DNA from: Deltaproteobacteria bacterium
GTDB lineage: Bacteria > Desulfobacterota > Binatia > UBA9968
Reading direction: 5' to 3'
Assembly: GCA_009692615.1 (NCBI GenBank)
Contig: SHYW01000009.1
Span: 1-64,000 of the forward strand
DNA length: 64,000 nucleotides
The translations under genes and the position numbers were made by a program. The notes below the pieces were generated by a model that was not told the DNA's origin, made no database searches, and saw only the letters and a list, made by a program, of their open reading frames with translations. Positions 1 to 8,339 of the stretch are shown one piece after another (the first letter of the stretch is position 1; every line of letters starts with the position of its first letter).

Positions 1-173
1 GACGCACACACTTGGCCTATATCGAACCAACTCCAACAAGGTGGGGTTCCGCTATGGCCAGGTTTCTAACTTACGACCTCAACCCAACGCACTACCCTGA
101 CATAATCGCGTTGCTGTTAACATGACATATTGACGTTGCCACGACAGCAGGGATTACGCCGACGTTACAGGAC
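1..173. other. Left edge without a recognised gene
   Basis: No reading frame here gives a protein that I recognise. Frames 2 and 3 on the plus strand stay open for roughly 35 to 40 codons from the window edge, so the end of a plus-strand gene entering from the left cannot be excluded, but nothing in the translations supports a family. Confidence 0.3.
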
Positions 174-205
174 AATTTGTTTGTCAAAAGTGCGACAAAC
201 AAATT
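174..205 (-). terminator. Perfect 12-bp inverted repeat after the SCO gene
   Basis: The arms AATTTGTTTGTC (174-185) and GACAAACAAATT (194-205) are exact reverse complements around an 8-nt loop. The hairpin lies 23 nt past the stop codon of the minus-strand SCO gene, so it is most simply a terminator, although the stem is AT-rich and no long T-run follows it. A protein-binding site is the alternative. Confidence 0.5.
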
Positions 206-228
206 TAGCGACGGTATCGAAAAACCGA

Positions 229-828
229 CTAACGATCGGCGAGCAGCGCACGCAAATCACTCAGCATCGTCGTCACGACCGGATTCGGACCGATGTAGAC
301 GACGCGCAACGTGCCATGGCGATCGACGATAGCCGTCAACGGCGTGTGGTCGATTAGGCCGCGACCTTTCCGCTTGACCCCAACACCGAAGTTTTTCCAA
401 ACCGCTCTGAGCTTACTTTCTTCGCCGGTGAGAAACGCCCAGTTGTCCAACTCCGCGCCATAACGTTGGGCGTAACCGGCCAACACCTTCGGCGCGTCGA
501 TTTCCGGATCGGTGGTGATCGTTAGTAGCTGAATATCCTTGCGCTCAGTAGCGGATAAGCCGATTTGCACTTGGCGCATGGATGCCGTCAGCAGCGGACA
601 AACATCGGGACAAGTGGTGTAAGCGAAACTGACGAGAACCACCTTGCCTCCGAGTTGACTGAATCGAAATGTTTGGCCGCTTTGATCGGTGAGGATGAAA
701 TCGCCAATCGCCAGTTTAACTTCACGGCGCTGGGTCGAACTTTGAGGCGCGGTCGCGGCAAGCACGAAGATTGGCGAATTTATTAGCAAGACAACCGCAC
801 AAAAGGGTAACCAACTGCGAATTGTCAC
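229..828 (-). CDS. SCO1/SenC-type copper chaperone, exported
   Basis: A 199-residue protein of the SCO1/SenC/PrrC family, thioredoxin-fold proteins that bind copper and help to build the CuA centre of cytochrome oxidase or act as periplasmic thiol reductases. It has a signal peptide (about residues 1-24), the copper-binding CPDVC motif (Cys73, Cys77) and the distal ligand His161 in IDHTPL. Length and motif spacing are normal. Its start overlaps the stop of the upstream cytochrome c gene by 4 nt (ATGA), so the two are almost certainly co-transcribed and translationally coupled. It is one of three SCO proteins in the first 15 kb. Whether this copy serves an oxidase or another copper enzyme cannot be read from the sequence. 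Confidence 0.93.
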   Translation of the reverse strand: MTIRSWLPFCAVVLLINSPIFVLAATAPQSSTQRREVKLAIGDFILTDQSGQTFRFSQLGGKVVLVSFAYTTCPDVCPLLTASMRQVQIGLSATERKDIQLLTITTDPEIDAPKVLAGYAQRYGAELDNWAFLTGEESKLRAVWKNFGVGVKRKGRGLIDHTPLTAIVDRHGTLRVVYIGPNPVVTTMLSDLRALLADR

Positions 829-1253
829 GGTTTTTTCTCCGCTGGTGGGTCGTCATAACCGAGCACCGCTTCCCAAGGGATACTGCAATGGGCGGCGACT
901 AGCGTATCGAAATTCTCCCACCAGCTAATGTTACGCCCTTCTCGGCTAATGAGTCGCACCATTTGCAGCATGTCGTTAAGCTCGGACTGGCTAAGCGCGG
1001 GTGAGAAGGCAGGCATCACGCCTTTGCCGTCGGCTATAGCTCTTTTGATCTGCGGATTGCTCTTATGTTGGACTGTATCACGGAAATCCGGTGGCAACGC
1101 TGGCAGCGCCGCCGCCATGGGTCCATCGCCGCGACCGTTGGCGCCGTGGCAGTTGAAACAGCGCTGGGAATAAACCGTGTCCATGCGGCTGTTGCGGCCG
1201 CAGCCTACCGCAAGAAGCAACAGCGCAAAGCAGCAAAAAATGGCTGATCGCAT
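825..1253 (-). CDS. Small c-type cytochrome lipoprotein
   Basis: A single-haem class I cytochrome c of 142 residues. CFNCH is the haem-binding CxxCH motif, and the Met of GVMPAF is a plausible sixth ligand. The N-terminus ends in a lipobox-like LAVGC, so the protein is probably lipid-anchored on the periplasmic side. I chose the ATG at 1253 because GGAG lies 6 nt upstream and the signal sequence begins directly after it; a longer frame reaches 1325 but adds an unconvincing N-terminus. It overlaps the SCO gene by 4 nt, suggesting that the SCO partner delivers copper or redox equivalents to the complex that this cytochrome feeds. Confidence 0.85.
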   Translation of the reverse strand: MRSAIFCCFALLLLAVGCGRNSRMDTVYSQRCFNCHGANGRGDGPMAAALPALPPDFRDTVQHKSNPQIKRAIADGKGVMPAFSPALSQSELNDMLQMVRLISREGRNISWWENFDTLVAAHCSIPWEAVLGYDDPPAEKKP

Positions 1254-1318
1254 CACTGCTCCAACAGGTAACACAGCCGATCCGGCCTGCCAAGCCGAGC
1301 GCCAGCAAGGACCAATTG

Positions 1319-1348
1319 TTGACACGAAATTAATTTTCGTATTATTTA
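1319..1348 (+). promoter_or_regulatory. nikR promoter with embedded inverted repeat
   Basis: TTGACA (1319-1324) is a perfect -35 box. AT-rich -10 candidates (TATTAT at 1340, TATTTA at 1343) follow. Between them lies the inverted repeat ACGAAA-TTAAT-TTTCGT (1324-1340), placed where an operator would block RNA polymerase. NikR commonly regulates its own locus, so this is a candidate NikR operator, but it does not match the E. coli GTATGA-N16-TCATAC site. No clear ribosome-binding site precedes the nikR ATG. Confidence 0.5.
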
Positions 1349-1360
1349 TCCACTTAGATT

Positions 1361-1783
1361 ATGGCCACACACCACCTATCGCGCTTTGGCGTATCGCTGG
1401 AAGATGATCTGTTAGCCGCTTTCGATCTGAGCATCGGCGAGTTGGGCTACCAAAACCGCTCCGAGGCGATTCGCGATCTGATTCGCGATCACTTGATCCA
1501 GCAGAAAGTCGGTCGCGGCGCTACGCCGGTGATCGGCGTGGTTACCTTGGTCTATGACCATCGGGTGCACCGACTGAGCGATTTACTCGCGGACATGCAG
1601 CACAAAGCCGAAGTCGCGGTGAGCGCCAGTCTGCATATCCATTTGGATGAGCATAATTGTCTCGAAGCCATCGTCATCCGCGGCCGCGCCGATAAAGTTC
1701 ACGAGATCGCCAGCAAATTGATCGCCACCAAGGGCGTGCAGAACGGTAAGTTGGTAACCACAACCGCGGAGATGAAGCACTAA
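1361..1783 (+). CDS. nikR: Nickel-responsive transcriptional regulator NikR
   Basis: A 140-residue NikR: an N-terminal ribbon-helix-helix DNA-binding domain (about residues 1-50, beginning SRFGVSLEDDLL) followed by an ACT-type nickel-sensing domain. The high-affinity nickel ligands are all present with E. coli spacing: His81, His92, His94 and Cys100, in the sequence HIHLDEHNC. NikR binds DNA when loaded with Ni(II) and represses nickel uptake genes. Directly downstream on the same strand are a TonB-dependent receptor, an MFS transporter and a TonB protein, so the locus reads as nickel-controlled uptake across the outer membrane. The divergent SCO-cytochrome pair shares the intergenic region. 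Confidence 0.96.
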   Translation: MATHHLSRFGVSLEDDLLAAFDLSIGELGYQNRSEAIRDLIRDHLIQQKVGRGATPVIGVVTLVYDHRVHRLSDLLADMQHKAEVAVSASLHIHLDEHNCLEAIVIRGRADKVHEIASKLIATKGVQNGKLVTTTAEMKH

Positions 1784-1836
1784 ATTTTTTTGCGTCAAAT
1801 AGCACGAATTTGAATAAGGTACTACCAAAGACTCCC

Positions 1837-3864
1837 ATGAACGCTTGGCGACGAAATTCTGCTGGTCTGCTCCTAGGGATATTTTTGCGCTTCGCGCCAG
1901 CTTTCGCAGCCGACCCGGTGGAAGTCTACGTCATCGGTCAACAACCGACTTCGACCGCAAGCGAGCAAACCATTCGCCAAAAAGAATTCGAACTCCGACC
2001 GAGCACCACGCCGGGAGACATTCTGCGCTTGGTCCCCGGACTATTCGTCGCCCAACATCAGGGCGGCGGCAAAGCCGAGCAAATTTTTCTGCGCGGTTTC
2101 GACGCCGACCATGGCTCCGACGTGGCGATCTTTATCGACGGCATTCCAGTCAACTTGCCGAGCCACGGCCACGGCCAAGGATACGCCGACCTTCATTGGC
2201 TAATCCCAGAGATGGTCGATCGCGTGGAAGTCTATAAAGGTCCCTACTTTGTGCAGTTCGGCGACTTCAATACCGCTGGCGCAGTCAACATCATTACTAA
2301 GAAGCGCGACAAAGACACAACTCTGACGATTACCGGGGGCAGTTACAATCAGCAACGTTATCTCGGCGTGCTTTCCCCGCCCGAGGGCACGCCGTTCTCA
2401 CCTTACATCGGCGTCGAAGCATTTCACGATCTCGGACCGTTCAAAAATCCTGAGAACTTTAACCGACTCAACGTCATGTCGAAGTTCACACTGTTGTCGA
2501 CGGCGAGTGCCAATCTCCACCTGCTCGGCAGTTTTTTCAAAAGCGATTGGAATGCGTCAGGCGAAATTCCGGCGCGCGCGGTACGAGCTAGGGAACTCGG
2601 CCGATTCGACGCCGTCGACAACAGCGAAGGCGGCAAGACCGAACGGCACAACGTCAATGTGCAATACAATTGGGCCGATGCCGAGCAATCGCTCAACGCC
2701 CAAGCTTGGTTTTCCTATTACCGATTTCAATTGTTTTCAAATTTTACCTTCTTCCAGGACGATTCGGTCAATGGCGATGAGATCGAGCAAACCGACAAGC
2801 GCATCCTCGGCGGCACGTATCTCAACTACCGGCGCAATTATTCGTTGCTGAATATTCCTAACGAGACGCTCGTCGGTTTTTCCAGCCGCAGCGATCGCGC
2901 CAACGTCGGCCAATTTCGTGACACCCGCCGCCAACGACTGGCGAACACCAGCGATTCGTTGATCCAGCAGCACAATCTGGCCTGGTATGCCCAACAAGAG
3001 CTGCGCCCCACCGAATGGCTGCGAGCCCAGCTCGGCGTCCGCTTGGATAAATTCTTCTACGACGTGCGCGCCGACGGCAGCGCGGCCAATTCCATCAACG
3101 GTACCAAAGAAGCTGTCATCGCCAATCCCAAAGTCAATTTGATTGTCTCACCGTTTGTCGACAACGCCGTCGCCAAACGCTCGGAGCTCTACGTCAATTT
3201 CGGCGGCGGCTATCACAGCAACGACGCCCGCGACGTGGTGACCAGCTCAAGCAGCAAAGCGGTGCTGCCGCGCGCCCTCGGCGGCGAGCTCGGATACAAA
3301 ACCAAGCTCTTCGATCGTTTCGATGTTGGTATCGATTATTGGCGCCTGCATCTCGATAGTGAATTGGTTTGGGCCGGCGACGCTGGTAGTACCGAAGCCA
3401 AGGGCAAAACCCAACGACAGGGTATCGAAGGCGAGTTGCGATTTCAGCTCGTCGACTGGCTGAGCGCCGATCTCGACACGTCGTACACCTGGGCGAAATT
3501 TGTCAAAACCGGCGACGCGGTTCCGTTGGCGCCGCGATTTCTCGCCGCCGGCGGTTTGACTGCGCGCCATTTGACCGGACTGGAAGGTCGCCTGCAAATG
3601 CGCTCCATCGGTGCCCGTTGGGGCGACAAAGAGCGCACGGCGACGATTCACGGTTATACGATTTTCGATCTGCTCGCCAAATATAAATGGGAGCGCTGCG
3701 AATTTTTGTTTTCGATCGTCAACCTCGCCAATAAAAAATGGCGCTCGGCGCAATTTTTTCATAGCTCGCAATTGAAATCGGAAAGCACGCCGGTCAACGA
3801 CATTCACTTTTCCCCCGGCGAGCCGCTGACTGTCAAAGCCGGCATCACGGTGCATCTATGGTGA
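1837..3864 (+). CDS. TonB-dependent outer-membrane receptor, probably for a nickel complex
   Basis: An outer-membrane beta-barrel receptor with an N-terminal plug. A signal peptide ends near AFA, a TonB-box-like segment (VEVYVIG) follows, and the plug carries the usual GDILRLVPG, IFLRGFDADHG and VDRVEVYKGP motifs; the rest is a barrel ending in an aromatic-rich last strand (VHLW). A His-rich plug loop (NLPSHGHGQGY) is suggestive of metal. I prefer the ATG at 1837 because the signal peptide starts there; a TTG at 1810 would add nine residues. It follows nikR by about 50 nt and precedes an MFS transporter by 12 nt. NikR-linked TonB-dependent receptors are a known class of predicted nickel receptors; the actual ligand is inferred. 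Confidence 0.9.
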   Translation: MNAWRRNSAGLLLGIFLRFAPAFAADPVEVYVIGQQPTSTASEQTIRQKEFELRPSTTPGDILRLVPGLFVAQHQGGGKAEQIFLRGFDADHGSDVAIFIDGIPVNLPSHGHGQGYADLHWLIPEMVDRVEVYKGPYFVQFGDFNTAGAVNIITKKRDKDTTLTITGGSYNQQRYLGVLSPPEGTPFSPYIGVEAFHDLGPFKNPENFNRLNVMSKFTLLSTASANLHLLGSFFKSDWNASGEIPARAVRARELGRFDAVDNSEGGKTERHNVNVQYNWADAEQSLNAQAWFSYYRFQLFSNFTFFQDDSVNGDEIEQTDKRILGGTYLNYRRNYSLLNIPNETLVGFSSRSDRANVGQFRDTRRQRLANTSDSLIQQHNLAWYAQQELRPTEWLRAQLGVRLDKFFYDVRADGSAANSINGTKEAVIANPKVNLIVSPFVDNAVAKRSELYVNFGGGYHSNDARDVVTSSSSKAVLPRALGGELGYKTKLFDRFDVGIDYWRLHLDSELVWAGDAGSTEAKGKTQRQGIEGELRFQLVDWLSADLDTSYTWAKFVKTGDAVPLAPRFLAAGGLTARHLTGLEGRLQMRSIGARWGDKERTATIHGYTIFDLLAKYKWERCEFLFSIVNLANKKWRSAQFFHSSQLKSESTPVNDIHFSPGEPLTVKAGITVHLW

Positions 3865-3876
3865 CGATTTTTTTAT

Positions 3877-5133
3877 ATGCCTGAGGCAGAAGAACAAACG
3901 ATGGCAGAAAACATACAGCAACAAAGCGCCCAGGCTTCAGTGAGCCGCAGGACAATTTTTTCGATCGTCTGCAGCGCCCATTTCATCAACCATTTTCAGT
4001 CGGCCATGCTGGGCGTGATCTATCCATTGATGATGAAAGAGCTCGGCATGAGCTATCTCGCCATCGCGTCGCTCGCTTCGGTCTACAATACGCTCGGCAG
4101 CATCTTGCAGGCCTCCTATGGTTTCGTCGTGCCCTATCTACGCCGCGGCGTGATCTTAGCCATCGGCAACTGCCTGCTGGGAGTTTCGGTCTTTGCCAAC
4201 GGCTTCGCGTCGACCTTCAATCATTTTTTCATCGCCCGCTTAATCGGCGGCATCGGCTCCAGCCCGCAACATCCGGTGGGGTCGAGCATGCTCGCCAGCC
4301 ATTTTACCGAAGGGCGCGGCCGCATCTTAGCGTTTCACTCGACGGCTGGACAGATCGGCGGATTGCTGGCACCGATCTCGGCGGCGCTGTTGGTAAGTTG
4401 GCTCGGTTGGCGCGGCGTATTTTGGGTTATCGGCGCTCTGACGATTGTCATCGGCCTGCTTTGCCTAGTTTTCCAAGACCGTCTGCACAACGCCGAGGAC
4501 AAACCAAAATCCCGTCTCGCCCCCGGCGGTTGGCAGGCATACAAGGCTTGTCTAAAAAATAAAAACATCTTGCTGGTCTCGCTGGTGTTTATGGCCGGCG
4601 CCGCCGGCCGCGGCCAAGACATCAATGAGGTTTACATCATTCCCCATTTTGTCCACGACTTTAATCTCGATCTCACCCGCGCCGCGCTGCTTTTTAGTTT
4701 GATCCAAGTCGGCAGCCTGGTCGGCCCGTTCGTTTGGGGTTGGATCTCCGATCGCTACAATCGCAAGCTGGTGATTCAGGCGTCGCTGTTAATGTCGGGA
4801 GTCTGCACGATCTGGCTCGCATGGCAGCAAACGGTTTCCGCCGGGCTGTTTATCAATCTGATTGTCTACGGCGCGGCGGTGACCTCGCGCCAGACGCTCA
4901 CTCAGGCGTTGCTCGCCGATCTCGTCGGCGAGGAACTCTTCGATGCCGCTTTCAGTCTCTACTATTTTATCGGTTTCATTTCGATTCCCTTTTGGACGTT
5001 AATCACCGGCGGCGTCATGAGCAAGTACGGCTTCGGTCTGGCGTTTAGTGTGATTTCGATTTCCTATCTGGTGGCGATGAGCCTGCTCCTGCTGCTGCGC
5101 ATGCCGGCGAAGGCTGAAGCGAGCGCGCGGTAA
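3877..5133 (+). CDS. MFS transporter (12 TM), linked to nickel uptake genes
   Basis: A major facilitator superfamily protein of about 418 residues with twelve predicted hydrophobic segments. The first helix (HFINHFQSAMLGVIYPLMM) and the following layout recall the fosmidomycin-resistance (Fsr) branch. It starts 12 nt after the receptor gene, so it is in the same transcript. In this context it may carry the metal or its chelator across the inner membrane, or export a metallophore; direction cannot be read from sequence. A second ATG at 3901 with AGAAG upstream is an equally plausible start, shortening the protein by eight residues. Confidence 0.85.
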   Translation: MPEAEEQTMAENIQQQSAQASVSRRTIFSIVCSAHFINHFQSAMLGVIYPLMMKELGMSYLAIASLASVYNTLGSILQASYGFVVPYLRRGVILAIGNCLLGVSVFANGFASTFNHFFIARLIGGIGSSPQHPVGSSMLASHFTEGRGRILAFHSTAGQIGGLLAPISAALLVSWLGWRGVFWVIGALTIVIGLLCLVFQDRLHNAEDKPKSRLAPGGWQAYKACLKNKNILLVSLVFMAGAAGRGQDINEVYIIPHFVHDFNLDLTRAALLFSLIQVGSLVGPFVWGWISDRYNRKLVIQASLLMSGVCTIWLAWQQTVSAGLFINLIVYGAAVTSRQTLTQALLADLVGEELFDAAFSLYYFIGFISIPFWTLITGGVMSKYGFGLAFSVISISYLVAMSLLLLLRMPAKAEASAR

Positions 5134-5255
5134 GGCAATCCTTTTGGGCGCCACGGTCGTAATAGTTAAAGATGCCGAAAAATGTTTCAGCGAATTGAAA
5201 TGATGATCAAGAGCCGATCGATCTTCGCCGCGAAAATGTCCCAGGAGATTCTTCC

Positions 5256-5948
5256 ATGAAGGAGGAATCCTTCGGCATTCCTTTGTTCACGTCGCTGACG
5301 ATTCACGGCCTAGTGCTGTTGGTTGCCTCGTCGATCGTTCATAGCAATCGACCGCTTCCAGATTTTCTACGGGTCAGTTTGATCGAACTGCCAGCGGTTA
5401 GCGAAGAAAAAAAGCCCGCGCCACTCGCGAAACCGCCAGAAAACAAACCGACGGAGATAAAACCTATCCTACCTACAAAAACTGACGCGACCGTGATCGC
5501 CAGCGCTCCTCGCGTCGAAGACGGCGGCAGCGAAGCCAGCGCGAGTAATCTTTTCGGCAAAAGCGAAAATGGTGTGTTGCCGGGAACGGGAAGTGCCGGT
5601 GGCGGCACATCCGTAGCGGGGCTCGGCCGCGGCGCCGGCGCGCCTGGACTGCCGGCCCAACAACCAATTTTTAGAACCAATCGCGAAGCCAAAGCGCTGC
5701 AAACCGCCCGGGCAAGCTATCCGGCGATGGCGCTACGTAACGGCGTCGAAAGCGACGTCACTTTGAGAATCGAAGTCGATACTCAAGGCAATGTCACGAA
5801 AGCCGAAATCCTCAAGAGCGGCGGCGCCGGCTTCGATGACGAAGCGCTCAAAGCCGTCAAGCAATCGCGCTTCGAGCCGGCGCAGAAAGACGGCCAAAAC
5901 GTTGCCGCCGAATTTACTTTCGTCTACCGTTTCCGTTTGCAGCGTTGA
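5256..5948 (+). CDS. TonB family energy-transducing protein
   Basis: A 230-residue TonB protein: one N-terminal transmembrane helix (about residues 10-28) with a typical SxxxH-like face (SLTIHGL), a Pro/Lys/Glu-rich periplasmic linker (about 45-75), a Gly/Ala-rich spacer, and a C-terminal TonB domain (about 145-230) with the YPAMALRNGVESDVTLRIEV and FDDEALKAVKQSRFEPA signatures. AGGAG lies 8 nt before the ATG. It sits 122 nt after the MFS gene. Together with ExbB/ExbD, not encoded in this window, it would power the receptor at 1837. A dedicated TonB next to its receptor is common for specialised metal uptake. Confidence 0.92.
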   Translation: MKEESFGIPLFTSLTIHGLVLLVASSIVHSNRPLPDFLRVSLIELPAVSEEKKPAPLAKPPENKPTEIKPILPTKTDATVIASAPRVEDGGSEASASNLFGKSENGVLPGTGSAGGGTSVAGLGRGAGAPGLPAQQPIFRTNREAKALQTARASYPAMALRNGVESDVTLRIEVDTQGNVTKAEILKSGGAGFDDEALKAVKQSRFEPAQKDGQNVAAEFTFVYRFRLQR

Positions 5949-6051
5949 GTCGCGGCCCAAGCGATTTTTCACCAGCTAAGATTTGCCGCAAGGGTCGACG
6001 CTTTCGACCGCGATGAATTTATGTTCAAATAACCGTCAGGGAGATTGACGC

Positions 6052-6468
6052 ATGAAGCTTGGAGCATTTATTTTCGCCGCCGTCTTGACGATCGCGCTAC
6101 CGTTTGGCGCCGCGGCTCAGCACGAACATAGCGATCACGCGGCACCCGCCGCAAAAACCACCACGGATAAGACAACCCCACCAGCGCTCAAACCCGCCGA
6201 GGGCGCCAGCATAAAAATCCTCGTCCCAACTAAGGGGCAAAGCATCAAGGGCGACAAGGTGGAAATTCACTACAAACTCGTCAAAGGCAAACGCGGCCAC
6301 CACGCCCACGCTTACATCGACGGCGAAATGATGGGCATGTTCGAAAGCGCCAAAGGCACGCTCAACGGCGTCAAACCCGGAAAACATGTCTTGGAGCTGC
6401 GTGTCGTCGCCAACGATCACACAACCGAACTGGATGCCCGCGACAAAGTCGAGTTCACCGTCAAGTAA
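6052..6468 (+). CDS. Small exported His-rich protein
   Basis: A 138-residue exported protein. It has a signal peptide ending at AAA and a mature N-terminus rich in His (QHEHSDHA), then a low-complexity Ala/Thr/Pro stretch and a compact beta-rich domain (about residues 48-138) with a HHAHAY segment. The domain resembles Ig-like or DUF4399-like periplasmic modules, without a firm assignment. The histidine clusters suggest metal binding, most plausibly copper given the SCO and Cox11-like genes downstream. GGGAG precedes the ATG at good spacing. Confidence 0.75.
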   Translation: MKLGAFIFAAVLTIALPFGAAAQHEHSDHAAPAAKTTTDKTTPPALKPAEGASIKILVPTKGQSIKGDKVEIHYKLVKGKRGHHAHAYIDGEMMGMFESAKGTLNGVKPGKHVLELRVVANDHTTELDARDKVEFTVK

Positions 6469-6535
6469 ACATTTGGCCCACGCCGTCGAGCTTGCAGCGC
6501 CTGGCGCGACCGACTAACATTGCACCCACCACGCG

Positions 6536-6916
6536 ATGAACACCGATAGACAAATAGCGAACGCAAAGCGCGGCCTCTGTCTCAGCGCTGCCCTGTCCTT
6601 GCTGCTGTTTGCCGTACTCTCGGCGCCTCATCGAGTGCACCATTTCTTCGATCGCTTCAAAGCGCCGCAGGCGAGCGTACAGTTCGACAATCACGACGCG
6701 CACCAACACGAGCATTCACCCGCACCGCCGCCGGTTTCGCAGCAGAGCGATTGCGTCACTCTAACGGCGATCCAAAACGCCCAAGCATTGACCGCAGCGT
6801 CATTCGAATTGCCTACTGTCACCGTCGCGGTGCGACTCCAGACAGTAGAGTCGAGCCATTCCCCGAGATCGTTCAATCCCTCACCCTGCTCACAGCGCGC
6901 GCCGCCTCTGATCTAA
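6536..6916 (+). CDS. Small membrane or exported protein, DUF2946-like
   Basis: A 126-residue protein with one N-terminal hydrophobic segment (about residues 15-30), a His-rich stretch (HDAHQHEH) and a Pro-rich C-terminus ending RAPPL. Overall shape and the RAPP ending recall DUF2946 proteins, small metal-associated membrane proteins often found near copper genes. There is no strong ribosome-binding site, and the gene could be partly degraded. It lies 67 nt after the other His-rich gene, same strand. Function is unknown; a metal-related role is inferred from composition and neighbours. Confidence 0.55.
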   Translation: MNTDRQIANAKRGLCLSAALSLLLFAVLSAPHRVHHFFDRFKAPQASVQFDNHDAHQHEHSPAPPPVSQQSDCVTLTAIQNAQALTAASFELPTVTVAVRLQTVESSHSPRSFNPSPCSQRAPPLI

Positions 6917-7047
6917 ATTTTCATTGGCATTTTATTTACTTCTAGTGGCAAACCCATCGAGTGCATCTTCCAACCGATTGGGAATTGCCTGAGAAGAAGT
7001 TCTTCCAACGCATCGGCTGCGATGCGAAGTCAGATAGAGGGAAGACG

Positions 7048-8283
7048 ATGACTGATAGACTTAGCGGATTACTTCCGTTCCTATTATCGCTGCTGGTTTT
7101 CGGTTGCAGCGCGGAACTGATCGAACGCGGCATGGGAGCTCGCTCGGCGAGAATAGAATTCGGCGCAGAAATCCATCTCGGCGATGGCACGCGCAATCCC
7201 TCGACGCCGTTTCTCCGTTACCGTGCCGATGGCCGGCTATTCGCGATCTGGACCGAAGACAACGCCGGCATGAGCGCCACGACGAAACCGACTCAAGCGC
7301 ACGAACATGTCGCCGGCAAGATGGCACCCTCGCCGCTGCGCGTAGCGCTGCTCGCGGCGTCCGCCCAAGTGAATAGCGATTCGGAAGAAATTCAGGGCGA
7401 GGAAAATGGTCCCAAGGTTGCCTTCGGCGCCGACAACCGAGCTTACGTAGCTTGGTCAATCCCCAGCGCGATAGGCGACAAAACCCGCGCCAACATTCGC
7501 TTCGCCATGGATGACGGCAAAGGCGGCTTCACATCGGCGCGGACTTTGAACGAAGTCAAAGATGCTGCGCGCTTTCCGATCATCGAGCTCGCGCCCGATG
7601 GCAACTTTCTAATTGCCTGGATCGACCGGCGCGTCGACGGACCCCAGCTGCGCCAGCTCTATCTCATGCGCATGAATTCAAACGGCCAGGCGGCGACGAA
7701 AAATTATCAGGTGGGCCAGGGTCTCTGCGAATGCTGCAAGCTCGGCATCGCATTTGCCGATGGCGGGAAAACGATTTACATGGTCGACCGCGAGGTCAAT
7801 GACAAACAAATTCGTAATCACGTGCTGCGCAAGTCGTCCAACGGCGGCGCGACCTTCGCCGCGCCGGTGCAAATCAGCGACGACGGCTGGCAGGTTCCGT
7901 CATGCCCGCACTCCGGTCCGAGCATCGGCCGCGACAGTCGCGGCCGACTGCACGTCAGTTGGTTCACCCTTGGCCGCACCGAACAGGAAGCCGGTATTTA
8001 TTACAGCAAGTCGAAAGACAGCGGCAAAAGTTTTGCGCTGCGTCAGTTGGTGCAGGCCAACAGCGCGCCCGAGATTCTCTACAACAATCTGGTGGTCGGT
8101 GACGACGATACGGTCTACTCGGCTTGGAGCAATCTCGATAGCAACAACCGCGCGCAAATATATCTGCGCCTGCTCAACGCCGACGAGCAAAGCTGGAGTC
8201 CGATCCAACAAGTGAGCAACGCCAAAGGTAACGCCAGCCGGCCAAGCTTGGCCCTGCGCCATAACCAACTCCACATCGCCTGA
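7048..8283 (+). CDS. Beta-propeller (BNR/sialidase-like) lipoprotein, cut short by an in-frame TGA
   Basis: An exported lipoprotein (lipobox LVFGC, lipidated Cys20) followed by a six-bladed-propeller-type domain with Asp-box-like repeats (SSNGGATF, SKDSGKSF). It has a CECC motif and a CPHSGP motif typical of a cysteine-containing branch of these proteins. The start at 7048 has AGAGGGA upstream. Four blades end in the pattern [hydrophobic]-A/S-W (YVAW, LIAW, HVSW, YSAW); the fifth reads LHIA followed by TGA at 8281-8283 where Trp is expected. The same frame continues for 19 more codons to a TGA at 8341-8343, which would overlap the ATG of the next gene in the ATGA manner seen elsewhere here. 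So the ancestral gene most likely ran to 8343 and a TGG to TGA change removed its last strand. Confidence 0.8.
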   Translation: MTDRLSGLLPFLLSLLVFGCSAELIERGMGARSARIEFGAEIHLGDGTRNPSTPFLRYRADGRLFAIWTEDNAGMSATTKPTQAHEHVAGKMAPSPLRVALLAASAQVNSDSEEIQGEENGPKVAFGADNRAYVAWSIPSAIGDKTRANIRFAMDDGKGGFTSARTLNEVKDAARFPIIELAPDGNFLIAWIDRRVDGPQLRQLYLMRMNSNGQAATKNYQVGQGLCECCKLGIAFADGGKTIYMVDREVNDKQIRNHVLRKSSNGGATFAAPVQISDDGWQVPSCPHSGPSIGRDSRGRLHVSWFTLGRTEQEAGIYYSKSKDSGKSFALRQLVQANSAPEILYNNLVVGDDDTVYSAWSNLDSNNRAQIYLRLLNADEQSWSPIQQVSNAKGNASRPSLALRHNQLHIA

Positions 8284-8339
8284 ACTGAAATCGACGGCGA
8301 AGATTCCCGGGTGGTGATGAAAAGCGCGACGGTGCAGCG

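Noticed and set aside
174-205. The 12-bp inverted repeat as a NikR operator
   Set aside because: It is 1.1 kb from nikR, behind the SCO gene, and its sequence is not related to the repeat in the nikR promoter. A terminator is simpler.
8281-8283. TGA in the propeller lipoprotein as a selenocysteine codon
   Set aside because: The position is occupied by Trp in the other four blades, not Cys, and I see no SECIS-like stem with a G-initial loop right after it.
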